In this document: in pieces, positions 35,742 through 49,500 of the stretch | Numbering within the stretch: position 1 is the first letter of the stretch | Layout of the letters: the number at the start of each line of letters is the position of its first letter | NCBI GenBank assembly: GCA_963922205.1 | Contig: CAWUHX010000352.1 | Span: 186,001-250,000, forward strand | Length of the DNA: 64,000 bases | Direction: 5' to 3' | Origin: Romanomermis culicivorax | Taxonomy: Eukaryota > Nematoda > Enoplea > Mermithida > Mermithidae | The notes under the pieces: model-generated | Seen by the model: only the letters and a program-made list of their open reading frames with translations | Database searches by the model: none | Told to the model about the DNA's origin: nothing | Program-made: the position numbers and the translations under genes

Positions 35742-37515
35742 TTGATCTTCGGTTCGCTGATTTAATGATAAAAATGGGGAATTTCTACAAAAAAGGCGAA
35801 AAATAAACAAAAGATGAGCCGAAATTCGTTCAACAAATTTCGCCGTAGCTGCAGCATCGAAAATTCCGCATTTTCGTTTGTGTTCTACAGTTTGGGAGGA
35901 AATCCAGTTTTCTACTACGTACAAAAATTTACAACGTAGCCTTGCTAAACTGTACATGCGAAAATGGCCTTTGTAGAAGGGCGCATGAAAATTGAGAGAG
36001 CACAGAACCCCGAAAAATGAAGGATCTAGTTTTGGGATACGTTGGAGACGTGTACATGTCGGATAGTGGTGGTGGTGGAGGTTCTCCTTCAAGATATTTT
36101 CAAGTGTACAGGTAAAAAGAGGAGAGAGACAGAAAACTGTAATTTTTGCTTTATACTGTATACAATTGCACGCACAAGGCGTATAGGTCACAGTTATACG
36201 AAAATATTATAATTATTCAATATAAATTATGCACGGTGCGCATGCCAGCCATTTTAGCCATGCCCACAAGAAAATGACCATTTCGGATAATTCCAGGAAA
36301 AGTTCCAGCGGAAACAGCGCTGTGCAGTTTCCTGTTGTTAACAGTTGGAAAAATAAATATGCTCAATTGATAGAGCCCTGGCAGTATCACATGAAACTAT
36401 TACAACTGTCTGAAGTAAAAAGTCTACGAGTATCTAGACATAGTCTTGTAGAATGATTCGCCTTCAGACTGGATATCCAAATATTCGAAAAATGTAAGTC
36501 ATAAATGAAACTTGGCTTGTTATCGACGTACAGAATATCTTCTAACTACTTTCAGAACTGTTCTTTTCAAAATACTGGCATATAAAGTAAATGGTCCTGA
36601 TGTTAGCTGACAAGTTACAATATTTGAGAAACTCTCATAGTCAGTTTAACCACATAACTTTGTTCTATAAGGACGGTACTTTGCTGACGACAAAAGTTGT
36701 GATAATATTGATTGCTATTATTACCTAATCAGAAATATTCAACGTCAAGCATGTTTGAGATTAACACAACGAAAAACCGTAGCTGTGTAAATTTTAGGAA
36801 TTTCGTAAGACTGCTTTATATCTAGCTCTATTCTACCTTGAGGAAGGATCTAAGCCCATTTTTCTATCTTTGTATTCCGGTCAAGTCAAACTGACTACAT
36901 TATCCAACACACTACTAGTTTCAAACACGCGGAATATTCGGATAAAGTGACAAAAAATGAAACCGCTGTAAAAACAAAAGAAAGCATTGAACAATGAAAT
37001 GTTTGTGAAATGCATACTTATTACGCACAAGACCAGTTTCCAATACATTAAGTTTATTCATTATTGGTTGAAGTAAAAGTTCATTGTTCTTTTATTTTGG
37101 TGAAATGAGATGATGTTGGTTCTATATGATGACAACGTATACAGTAAGTTTGTCATTTATGCGCGTATTTAGAGATGCTGTAAAATACAATACAACGTGA
37201 AAAGTCGACACAGTGCTTGTTATTTTTAGCTGCTAGCTTTTCTAAATTCGATCTCTGGCGTGGTTTTCATGCTGAAAAAATTAAGAGTTACGCATTTAGA
37301 TTATTTCAGATTGCGAAAAATTATATAGCTAGCAAAACAGCCCAGCATTGTACAAATAATTTTTTTGCCGTTCGCAGCACACTGTGTTCTGTACAGTATC
37401 GCACCATATGGCCCAAGACCATTGTAACCCGGTCACAATTGCCTGCGGTTAAACCATTTATTGAGGAATGTCAATAATTTTTATGTCATGAAACTTCGTA
37501 CACGAAATTTCTAGT
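35742..37515. other. Clc-like upstream region and 3' flank of CCP6
   Basis: An AG 15 nt before the Clc-like start (minus strand, TTAAATCAG) is a possible leader acceptor. The long minus-strand frame extending upstream to 36191 lacks coding character, so I kept the ATG at 35741. No further gene recognised. Confidence 0.4.
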
Positions 37516-40500
37516 TTATGACTTTGCACTTCGACGCTGATTATCCCATTCGTCCGAAATTTCCTCTTGGGCGTTCTCTTGTTTTAGGACATAAGTTGAA
37601 TTATGACATTCTACGCGAAACGCGTCGAAATTCCCGGCTACCAAAGAATAGTTCTCCAAAAGATTTTCAACGTCAAAAGCGGTCAATAAAGAATAACGGT
37701 AGATGGCGAGGGCCAAATTTTTGCCGATACGTCTATCTATAAATCGTGTCGGTTAATGAACGTTCAGATTCTGGAATAAAGTTTTCAGACGACATAATTT
37801 CTTACAAGAGTCTCTGTCGTAGAATATAACGCTTTTATTTTTAGTTTTGGCTTCGTAACCCAGCACCGAAACTTCCAATGTGTAGCACAACGATTCGGCG
37901 CCAAAAAGTTCTTGCAGTGCTCTAAAGAACTATCAAATTCATTTAACTTTTTGAGTTTGACTGAGCTTGTTCAGAATTGCGATCATAGATTCAAAACTGA
38001 TTTTACACTTCATGACTGTTCGTTCGTGGTGGGAACTTTGTCGGAAAGTCTTTTTATGAATGAACATGAAGCGAATAGGATTCGAGACTAAATTTATATC
38101 ATGCATGAAAATAATATCATTTCCTAAAGTACAAGTGTGATAATTACAAAAATGCTTAATAATGTTGCACGCACAAGCTCATGTCATCTCTTCACAACAT
38201 TTGAGAGTATGCGTTAAATAAGCTGCTCTCCACAGTACTCTTACTTCTGCAAAAAATCTTGTATCTCCAACTATGAAATGACGGGTAATTTTATCTATCA
38301 CGCTTCAGCAGTCAAGCAAAATTATACTTTCAGATATTTTCAGTTTTCTATCAACCGATTGCAAAAATCGAGCTCTGACTTTTTGAGTGGAGAACATTCA
38401 TCTAAATTTCACATACTACACGAGAACCGACGGTGTGAAAGAAAGAGTAAACCTTTCGAGATTTTCAGACTATGAAGACGCATATTTCGAGTCTTTCGTA
38501 TTTGATATGCCGCCGCTTCATAAATTAATTAAATTGACCTGATTTCCCGTGTTAATGCATTTGTTGCGGTTGAAATAAGCAGTTAAAATTTGACGAAAAA
38601 TTCTAAAAAAGCAACATTGAAAACTACTCATACTGTCTTGCTGTGCCGTCTTTTGTGGGATTCGAACTAAAACGACTTTGATCCAGATTATAATCTTCGG
38701 TAAACTGCGATAATAGAATCGGTAGTACCATCTGCTTCTTATTTTTAGATTCTTCTGGTAAATAATTTGCATATAAAAACGAGTTCAATTGTTGACAATG
38801 AGCATGAACATCGATGAAAATTTCCACACGGCTCTGTATATAAAAGTTATTTTAACTGTTTCTGTATGGATATATCACTCGTACCACTGTATTTTCTGCT
38901 AGCCTTGTAAAAGCCCTTTTTGCAGCGAATATCGTAGGATGGATATCAGGGTCCGGATTCAACCACTGGCGATTCAAATCGTAGCCCAAAAAATTTGACC
39001 TTAAGAGTATCAGAAGATGACGAAATTTTCAAGTATCAGATTCTTCGAGACCTATGATTTCCAATGTCCACTCCATCGGGATTCAGCATCGGTATCACTT
39101 GGAAAGCATACTTTTCCCTCAAATGTGACGCTTTTTGATCTAGCTCGTTTGTTATGAAATCAAGAAAACCTAAATGAAGAGTCAAAGAGCAATTCACGTC
39201 ACGAAATAAAATCTGATTGGAATCACTGTCTATTTTTCTTGAATAGCTTCATGTGACATAACATTCACTAACTCTTAATTATTTGAGCAGAAGGTACTAC
39301 AATAAAAACTTTGTGTAAAACACTTCGACAACAGTGCCAATTTTGTCAATTTTCAATTCACAAGCATTCTGTAAAAACAGATATGAAATTGTAACGTACC
39401 TGCTAAAGCAGTACTGTAAATATGTAGCATACTGTATGTAATAGACATTTATTAGATATTATTTTATTTTCACATTTTATCGTCTCAAGGATGTCTGGGA
39501 TTCACACCCAAACATTCCTACAAAATTACGTGAAGTACTTTATTTTGATCCGTTCACACCCCGGTAGCCCAATTAAGACGCCCTAATTAATTTGCACAAA
39601 CGGCAGCTGTTCCCCTAGAACCTACACTAAACTACACATTCCACAGCTACCGTAATCCCCAGTAAAAATCGTAAACAACACCTGCACACAGTAAAATGCG
39701 TAGAAGCCCCGCCGTACAGTAGTCTCAAGTGTAACAGTAGCGGCGGCCCCACAAAACGTGTGTATACAGAGAAACCGATACAGGAAGCATGCACAGAAGC
39801 ACAAAGGTGTGGCCAAGCCCACCGTAGAAAGCAAGTCAAGCACAGAAAGCATACGGTACCAGAAAAGCATTAGAGAGGCGTAACTAAGAAAGCATAAAAA
39901 GCGTAGCCGGAAACGACGATTGGCGGAAGAAGATGGACAGAAGCTCGACCTCCCGCGACGCCCAGGGAGTGGCCAGAATCGCCGTATAAAAGAAGAAGCA
40001 AAGCGTGATTTTGGTCATTCTTATTCTTGTATCGTTTTTATTTTGCCCCTGCGCCCGCATTTGCAAGCAACCGTCTTCGAAAGCAATTAAACCGTGTCGT
40101 GTATTTTGTTATTTGCAAGCAACCGCGCCGCCTCCGTTTTATTTGTCGACGTTCAAGCGACCGTCGATTACCCGTTGTTTATTGTAACCATTCGCCCGCG
40201 CCCCCCGTCCCGTTATTTGTCCCCGCCGTATCGACCGATTGGTTAGAAGTAAAGTACCTCACACAAATCTGGTCGTTACATATTTTGGTGACCGTACCAT
40301 TACGTTAACCAGTGGAACTCCCTGCCCCCAGTTAGGTGTACTCTTATCCGGGCATTTAGAAGCATTAGACAATACAGTAGTAATCATTTCCTACAGTAAG
40401 ACAGTATTCGTAGAAAGCAAACTGGAAATCCCATCCAACGAGACATTAAGCGATACATTTAAACGAATACAGCGTGAAGCAAAAATTGAAGCATTTAAGC

Positions 40501-43500
40501 AGAAATCCTACCGTAAACCAAGAATGACCCACCAAATGCAAGATCATTTAGGAGAAATCGTTAGAGAACAGATAAACGATTTGTTTTCAGAACATTTTCG
40601 TACTCTACGCACACAACTGAATCAGAACACAGTAAACCCTACCCTAATAGACGATCTAAGAACAGCAAACATTCGTAATAACATGGCAAATAATTTCTAC
40701 GCGAAACCTACAGTATTCACGGGCGGCGTGACCCAACATTTTGGTGAATGGAACAAAAGATTAGAACAATTCATGGCACTCCAAGGCATGAAAGATACAG
40801 ACGTACAGTTAAAGTTGGCATGCTTAGAAATTCATTTAGGAGGAGCCGCGTTGACAAAATTCAAAAGTTTGGCAAATTCTGAAAACCCTCCCCACACATA
40901 CGAGCAGTATAAAGTCGCGTTACAGGCATTTTTCCCAAACAATAGAGATAATGAGCTACATCAACAATTTTTACGCGAAAGAAAACAAAAGCGTTCAGAA
41001 ACAGTAACGGAATTCTTATTTGATCTAGAACATCTCGCAACCCTCGCCTACCCTAACTTTAACACAGACGCACGAGAAATGATCATAAAACCCCTCTTTG
41101 TAGAAGGCATGCAAAACGAAATCAGGGAAGCAATTAAGTATAGAAGGTTCGCAACTCTAAAAGAAATGTCAGATGAAGCAGCTTACATTGAACAGCAAAT
41201 TCTTAGAAATGAGTTAAAATCTAATGTCCTTCCCTTCATACCCCCAAAACCCGAACCCATCTTTTCCCTCACCAAAAACACAGACCAACAGGATCTTTTG
41301 CATCAGTTAGAACAACAAGTAAAAGATTTACAGTTGCAGATCAAACAAAAACCTCAACCCCCACAACAAAGTAGCTACAACAATTTCAGTAACAATACTT
41401 TCAGCAGGAACAATGCTTACACGAACAATACCACCCCCAGGCAACCCACATGCTTCCAGTGTGGACAAATCGGACACGTAGCTCGTAATTGTAAATCAGT
41501 AGGCACCCGAAAATCATGTGAAATCTGTTTCCGTAATAATCACAGTACGCGTGATTGTAAAAGCCGATGCATCCACTGCTCCCAAACAGGACATAGATCA
41601 GATAACTGCCTTTCAAAACCCTACTCCAATTTTCAATGTTTTCTATGCAAGCAGAGAGGTCATACAAGCAGGTATTGCCCAAATCAGCAGAGTCGTAATA
41701 TTCAAAATTGCATTGAGTACAGGCAACCCCAAACCCTCATGGACATTGACGACCCCGCATTTTACTCAAAATTACCTGCCATAACTAACGGCCCTCAGAC
41801 TACTTTAGGAACTATCATGCCCAACACCCACCGCCGTAGCGACGAATACGTCCTTGATCTGGACGTACCCGATTGGTGCGCCATGTCACCACCCCCCACG
41901 CCTGAAGCCGCAAAAATCGAAAAATCGCCGCCCACCATCCCCGTAGGCTACAAGATCCCCCGAAAGCAAGACACTACGCCGCCCAACGCCCCCGAAACCC
42001 CATCGAAAACAGGTCACAATTTATTGTCCCTCTTACACGGCCTGACCCCCGAACCCTACCAATTCCGCCCCCGCCAAACACTTCTACCGACCCCCATAAG
42101 TAAGCAAGTCCAAACCCCATCCCATAACTCAACTTCTAAAGTTTTACAGAACGTTCAGATTGCAAACCAGCCACCCCCTCAACCCAAAACCGAACAACAC
42201 CAAGAGCCGCCACGCCAAATCGAGCAGAGCGAAAAACACAGTACCCCGCCGCCTCCACTAAAACACTACATTGGCCATTGTATTGTATATTTTTATGTAT
42301 AATAATCCCCACATCGTGTAGTGCCCAATTTCAGATGTGTGGAACTTCATTGAGCGGTCACTCAGTCAGCATACCAAAACTTGTATCATGCATGCCCCCT
42401 TCCACAGTAGACAAACCCGTACAAACATTCGGAAAAATCTATATCCCCTCCACTAAGCCCCACATTACAGACACATACAAATGCAGTGTTCGCAAACGCA
42501 AAATTTGTACTAATACAGGATTTTTTGGATCAAAAGGTATTGTCTTCGACCAAACCGAAATGCAAAATCTAACCGCACATGTTTGTAAGGCAGTCGTTAT
42601 AGACAAAGAACACAACGGTCAAAAATTATACGAAACCCAACCAGGATTTTGGTCAACAAATAACTCCCTAAGCGAAGAATACACATGGTGTTGTGCAGAC
42701 CATTGTACCTCAGTCACTAACGTCATCATAGAAATAGGACAAATAGCATCTTGGAATGGAAAATCTATGACAGGTACATTAGGCGACCTAGGGTCATGCA
42801 AACCGACATCAGGTCATTGTGTCACAGCCGACGGATCCATTATCTGGAATGAAACAGCATTTGAAAACTTATGCCCTTTCGAATACAAAAATACACATCC
42901 TATAAAACTCACGCCAACCCACATGATAATAGAAGAGTTACAAGGTGCATTCTCAGTTAAAAATACACTCTTTTCGAACCCCAATTGCCCAGAAATCCAA
43001 GACAGCATTCTAACCGAACAAGGTATTATTGTACAATTAGACAAAAGCACCCCACATGGCAATGCATTTTTAACCCCAAAAACCAACAAAACTCATACTA
43101 CACTATACGATTTTGATGATTTTGAACCCATTAACCCGAAACTAAATTATCTAGCAGACAAAATCCAGGAATTTAAAATTCAAAATTTCAAAAACGTATG
43201 GAGTGAATTATGCAGACAGGCACAGCATCACCTTGATCTCGTATGGCAAATTTTGCGCCTTGATGCAACCCTCGGAGCATGTGCATTTCTACAGCGAACC
43301 GACATCATAGCAGAATTCACAGGAGAAGCTCTCACCGTCTGGCCCTGTAAGCAAGTAAATGCATCTAAAGTCTTCTACAACCGTAAAATCAACCAAACAT
43401 GCTACAAACTTTTACCCATTCTCGTAGGAACCGAACTCATGTTTTTGAATCCAGGAGGCAACGATTTGACCCCTTTTTCACAAACTGTTGACTGCCATCA

Positions 43501-46500
43501 CATGCATGTAGCTCTTTACAAACAGAACAATACATGGGTCAGTGAAACAGGATCCCCACATGTCACAAATCTACCTTTAGAAATCGTCTGGAACCAAAAT
43601 TTCTCCCTTTTTCATTTTAATACACCCGCCATTTTTCATGATCAACTCGCAACTATTTCAACCAACTTACTCTTTTTGAAACAATAAATTTACAAAACTC
43701 ACACACTCGAAAACATTGTCAAAAAACTCGTCAATTACACCGCCCAAATGTCTCTCAATTCCGATACAGTTTACAACATGATCTCAGGCACTGGTCAAGC
43801 ACTCGGAAATACACTCTCTGGCGCGGGTCAAGGCATAGAACATGTAATAACCGGCACCACCCAAAGTCTCACGGATGGATTAAACAATTTACTCAAAGGA
43901 CCCCTGCAAATCATTATCAATCTCGCCGTTATTACTGTAGTTATTGCAGGCGTCTTTTATTCGTTTCTCGTTCTTCGAAAATATTTCCCCTCTCCAAAGC
44001 GTCATGCCACAAACGAACATGCATACGAAATACCATCAAACAACAGACATTTACATGAGACCATTCCCCCATCATTCGGCCATGCTCTCTTAGAATTAGC
44101 TAATCGTCGTGGGGTACAAACACAGCAGAAATACGTCCTTGTCGATATTGATACCCCCCGAACTCCTGCAATCGAACTCATTAATCAAATTCACCAATCT
44201 GCATCAAATAAGCCACCCCAAAACGTACCTGAGAAACATACCCCTCATATTCCAATCACACTTAACGGCAAATTAATGACAAAAGGCATGATTGACACTG
44301 GTGCAGTTTACTCACTCATTGATTCCCGAATCGCTCAAATCCTACAGTTAGACATGAAACCCCCGCTAGTCCAAGCAAAAGCAGCAAATAATCTTCCGAT
44401 TCACTTCGTAGGAACCACTTTTGTCACAGTGACAGCCCAAACAATTCAGGAAACAATCATGGTCCATGTCCAAAAAGATTGCACAGCAGACATCCTTCTA
44501 GGCAAAAACTTTCTCAGTCGATTTTCGGAATACACTATCAACAATCAAAAATCACAGGTCAAATTTGGCAATGTTATACTACCCTGTGATGGCCTAGAAT
44601 ATAGCCCTCTTTCAACTCGTGGTGGAACTTATTTGGATGAGAAATTAGAATTACCACCCCGTACAGTAACCGAATTTACTGTCCCCTTGCCCAAATCGTA
44701 CCTACAAGTTAAACAGCTTGAATTCACCCCAAAACCCAAACAGAATCCCAAAGTCCATTTCGCAGCTTGTATCTCTGAAAACCAAAACAGTCGCATACGC
44801 ATATCGGTCCTAAACACACAAGAAACAGCTCAAATTCTTTATCCTGGAACATGCATTGGTACAGTCTCCTGTTACATCCCGAAACAAAATACTCCCGCTA
44901 ACGTAACCCCTTCCACGCAAAACCAGCCCAACCATTTTGATACATTCACATGGTTAAAAGAAAATGTCAATTTAACCTCCAGTGACCTCACAGAAGCAGA
45001 AAAAACGCAACTCCTACGCGCCCTATCGAAGTATCCCACATTATATGCTAAATCCAAAATGGATGTAGGTAGAACCACCCTCGTTTCACATACAATTGAC
45101 ACCAATGGCTCCCAACCCGTACGTAGACAACTTTATCGGACTTCCCCAAAGGAAAAGCAAATCATACAAGCAGAAGTTGAGCAACTCGCAAAAGCAGGTG
45201 TCATAAGCCAAAGCAATTCCCCATGGTGTACCAACACAGTTTTAGTCCCCAAAAAAGATGGAGGCCATCGTTTATGCATTGATTTTAGGGGCCTCAACAA
45301 AGTCACCAAAAAAGATACCTACCCCTTACCCCGTATAGACGAAATTCTAGACACCCTCCATGGAATGAAATATTTCACCTCCCTTGACCAATCCAATGCA
45401 TATTATTCCATTCCCATAGCACAAGCAGACAGAGAAAAAACGGCCTTTAATTGCTCAGCCGGCCGGTATCAATTCAATTACCTCCCTTTTGGACTCACCA
45501 ATGCCCCAGCCACATTCCAAAGGTTAATGGATGTTATTCTTTCGGGTCTGCAATGGAACACATGCCTTGTGTATCTCGACGATGTTTTGGTATTCGCAGA
45601 CTCCCATGCCCAAATGCTGGAACGTTTAGACACTATTCTTGCCCGATTCTCACAAGCAGGCCTTAAGCTAAACATACAAAAATGCAAATTCTGCCAGCCC
45701 CAAGTCCAATACTTAGGCCACGTCATTTCTCAGCAAGGCATTTCACCAGATCCCCATAAGGTACAGGCCATTTATGACATACCCACACCTAAAAGCTCAA
45801 AAGAAGTTAAGTCGTTCCTTGGCCTACCCTCATACTATCGCAGATTCATCCCAAATTGCTCTCAAGTTTCTAGCCCACTCACATCGCTACTCAAAAAGAA
45901 CTCAGAATTTTCCTGGGGCCCTGAACAGCAAAATGCATTCACTAAGCTAAAAGAATTACTCATCCATGCCCCAATACTGCAGCACCCCGATTTCACAAAA
46001 CCGTTCATTCTGCAAACCGACGCTTCAAAACTCGGAATCGGCGCCATTCTCAGTCAGCTAGATAGTAAAGGTCAGGATCGCCCCATTGCTTTTGGAAGCC
46101 GCACATTGAAACCCGCAGAACGCAACTACCCGATAACTGAGTTGGAAACCCTTGCAGTAGTTGAATTTGTCAAGTATTTCCGCCCTTATCTTTTCCAGCA
46201 ACATGTTATTGTACACACTGACCACACAGCAGTTCAGGCAGTCTTACAAAAGGAAAACCCGTCCCCTCGCATTGCCCGTTGGGGACTAGCCCTCTCCGGT
46301 ATTCAACTCGACATTCGACCTAAGAAAGGCACTGCTAACCGCAACGCAGATGCAGTTTCTCGATTCCCCTCACAGACAGCAAAGCAATCCTTTGATATTG
46401 AGCAATTAGAAACCCGCCCCGAAATATCAACTATCAATTCAGTTTTGGAAACCGAAGCAACTGAACAAGAAGAGCAACAGAAAAACTTTGCCGAACTCCA

Positions 46501-49500
46501 ACGCACTGACCCAACTGTCAAGAGTATTTTAGCAAAAATCGCCCAAAAACACCCCCTTACCCTTATCAAATTTGCAGTGCATCAAAACATTCTCTTCCGT
46601 ATAGTCGACAAACAGGCAAAACTATACATTCCCAAGTCACAAGTCCAGCACCTCATCGCCTCACATCATGACAGCAAATTCAAAGGTCATTTTGCGGCCC
46701 GGAAAACTTTACACTTGCTCAAACAGAAATATTTTTGGCCCCAAATGAGCCGTGATATCAAACATTACTGCAAAACTTGCCACCCATGCCAGACACAGAA
46801 AGCCCTTAGGCACAAAGTACATGCAAATTTGGTACCAATTCAGCCGACTGGCCCATTTGATAGAGTCGGTGTTGATTGCATGGGACTGTTACCCCTCACT
46901 GAAGACGGCAACCGATTCATTGTTGTTTTCATCGATTATTTCACAAAGTATGTAGAGGCATTCCCGACCCCTGACATCACTGCAGCCACTATTGCCAAGC
47001 TATTCGTAACCAAAATTGTTTGCTGTCATGGGTCCCCAAAAATCATCCATTGCGATCGTGGCACCGATTTCGTATCGGATCTTTTCTCACGGATCACCAG
47101 TTTATGCAATACTCAGAAAATTCACACTACCCCATATCATCCCATTGCCAATGGGGAAGTTGAGCGTTGCAACCAAACCTTAGCCACCCGTATCCGCATG
47201 TACATCAATTCAAATCACACTGATTGGGATACTTATCTCCCATACGCCGTTTTTTCGATCAACATTCATAAAAATGATAGCACTTCATATCCCCCATTTG
47301 AATTACTCTACGGTAGGCAAGCTAATCTGCCGTCAGACGCAGCCTTAAACTTTCTCCCCACGTCCTACATGGTTGATTTAGACGATTACGCCCTTCGTGT
47401 AAAATCACATTTTACAGAAGCACTCTCAACCATGCAGAAAAGTTTGCAAAAAGCCCAAGCCCACTATACCCGTCAGTATAACAAGCATGCTCAGAACATA
47501 CATTACAAGGCAGGTGATCTTATTCTTTATAAAAATCATTCGTGTAAACAAGGGTTGACTCCCAAATTCCTCCCTCGCCAAAACGGTCCCTATACAGTTA
47601 CAAATTTCATGTACCCCAATGTTACACTCAAACACCCCCATAAAAATATTACATTTACGGTGCATGTAAACGAGACAACCCCTTTCTACCCTCGGAAAGC
47701 AGCTAACGAATCCACCCCCAACCCCCCTCAACCTTGAAAGCCTTGAACGAGGACGTTCAACTCCGGAAGGAGGGAAATGTAATGTACCTGCTAAAGCAGT
47801 ACTGTAAATATGTAGCATACTGTATGTAATAGACATTTATTAGATATTATTTTATTTTCACATTTTATCGTCTCAACGATGTCTGGGATTCACACCCAAA
47901 CATTCCTACAAAATTACGTGAAGTACTTTATTTTGATCCATTCACACCCCGGTAGCCCAATTAAGACGCCCTAATTAATTTGCACAAACGGCAGCTGTTC
48001 CCCTAGAACCTACACTAAACTACACATTCCACAGCTACCGTAATCCCCAGTAAAAATCGTAAACAACACCTGCACACAGTAAAATGCGTAGAAGCCCCGC
48101 CGTACAGTAGTCTCAAGTGTAACAGTAGCGGGGGCCCCACAAAACGTGTGTATACAGAGAAACCGATACAGGAAGCATGCACAGAAGCACAAAGGTGTGG
48201 CCAAGCCCACCGTAGAAAGCAAGTCAAGCACAGAAAGCATACGGTACCAGAAAAGCATTAGAGAGGCGTAACTAAGAAAGCATAAAAAGCGTAGCTGGAA
48301 ACGACGATTGGCGGAAGAAGATGGACAGAAGCTCGACCTCCCGCGACGCCCAGGGAGTGGCCAGAATCGCCGTATAAAAGAAGAAGCAAAGCGTGATTTT
48401 GGTCATTCTTATTCTTGAATCGTTTTTATTTTGCCCCCGCGCCCGCATTTGCAAGCAACCGTCTTCGAAAGCAATTAAACCGTGTCGTGTATTTTGTTAT
48501 TTGCAAGCAACCGCGCCGCCTCCGTTTTATTTGTGGACGTTCAAGCGACCGTCGATTACCCGTTGTTTATTGTAACCATTCGCCCGCGCCCCCCGTCCCG
48601 TTATTTGTCCCCGCCGTATCGACCGATTGGTTAGAAGTAAAGTACCTCACACAAATCTGGTCGTTACAAAATACTGGTTAGAAAGATCATGTTCTGAATG
48701 ACATCAACCCGTCTTTACATCTTCCGTGAGAGTATCCAGAGTGTCATCTTATGATCTCACTGTACAGTCTGTTTTTCTTGAAATGCATCTAAATTATAAA
48801 ACCGGAAAACAATGTACTATCTCCGCTTTCCGCTTCCCTGCTGAATCATGCGTCACATAAGACTGAAAATATTTGTATAACATTCTTAGTAAAAAAATCT
48901 ACCGTAGACGCTTTGTGTTATTTATTTTGAACATAGTACCATTTTTTGTCATTTTCAATTCTCGAGTATTTAATAAAAAGTTATAGGTGAATTGTATCAC
49001 TTTCGGTTATAATCTACCATAGACTTAAGCGTTAACTTTTGTACCACATATAATGAAAGTGACTTTTCTGGTTGTCTCAAATAAAGGCAGTACTTTGGGG
49101 AGAAAAACGTGAAAATCTACCGCAAGAAAAGTTCGAGAAAAAGCAAATTTAACATGATCTCCGTTATGTTTGTTATTGAGCTGCGCCGTTCATAAAGAGA
49201 ACGAATCCAAAAAGAGCTGTCCAGAATGAGTTTGATTCCGTATGAGTAATCCTATTTTAGAATTCTACACTAAATAGAACGGGTGTCTGAACATGGCTAT
49301 ACAAGAACTACTATTTGATGTGTTGAAGTTAATCAGGATAAAGAATATGATTTTCGATTTGTGCTTTGATGGAGCTAAATGGTGTAGTTAGTTCTGGAAC
49401 TAAATTTGTGTTGCTACAAAGTGGATTCCTGCGAACAATTCAATATAATTTTAAACCAACTATTTTATGAGACTAAGGCCCTGTCATACTTCACCGTGCG

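Larger units (their letters stand above)
39390..48668 (+). mobile_element. Ty3/Gypsy LTR element with env, order gag-env-pol
   Basis: 9,279 bp, bounded by two 891 bp LTRs starting TGTAA and ending GTTACA, a primer-binding site, a polypurine tract and a 4 bp target duplication. Internal frames: gag (first ATG 40524, to 42302), env-like (to 43687) and a combined membrane-anchor/pol frame (43748-47737). gag to env is a -1 frame step; env and pol are in one frame separated by one stop and 60 nt. Domain order inside pol (protease, RT, RNase H, integrase) and the D-D-35-E integrase place it in Ty3/Gypsy. All motifs are intact and the LTRs differ by about eight substitutions, so the insertion is fairly young. 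It lies in intron 5 of the CCP6 gene, antisense to it. C-rich codon use contrasts with the AT-rich host genes. Confidence 0.93.

Noticed and set aside
35742-36191. Upstream extension of the first Clc-like exon to a 230-residue frame
   Set aside because: The added sequence lacks coding character, and the ATG at 35741 starts directly into a transmembrane segment as in the family.
38650-38672. GGATTCGAAC word resembling a tRNA T-loop
   Set aside because: It lies within a coding exon of CCP6 and the flanking bases do not form a T-arm stem. I found no credible tRNA in the window, though a covariance-model scan was not possible.
39622-40308. Repeated short frames in both LTRs (39622-40308 and 48010-48681)
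   Set aside because: They duplicate because the LTRs duplicate; no domain, and several use TTG or other non-ATG starts.
42231-42262. A-rich stretches considered as a -1 frameshift slippery site
   Set aside because: In the gag frame they read GAA AAA CAC and CTA AAA CAC, which do not fit the X-XXY-YYZ pattern.
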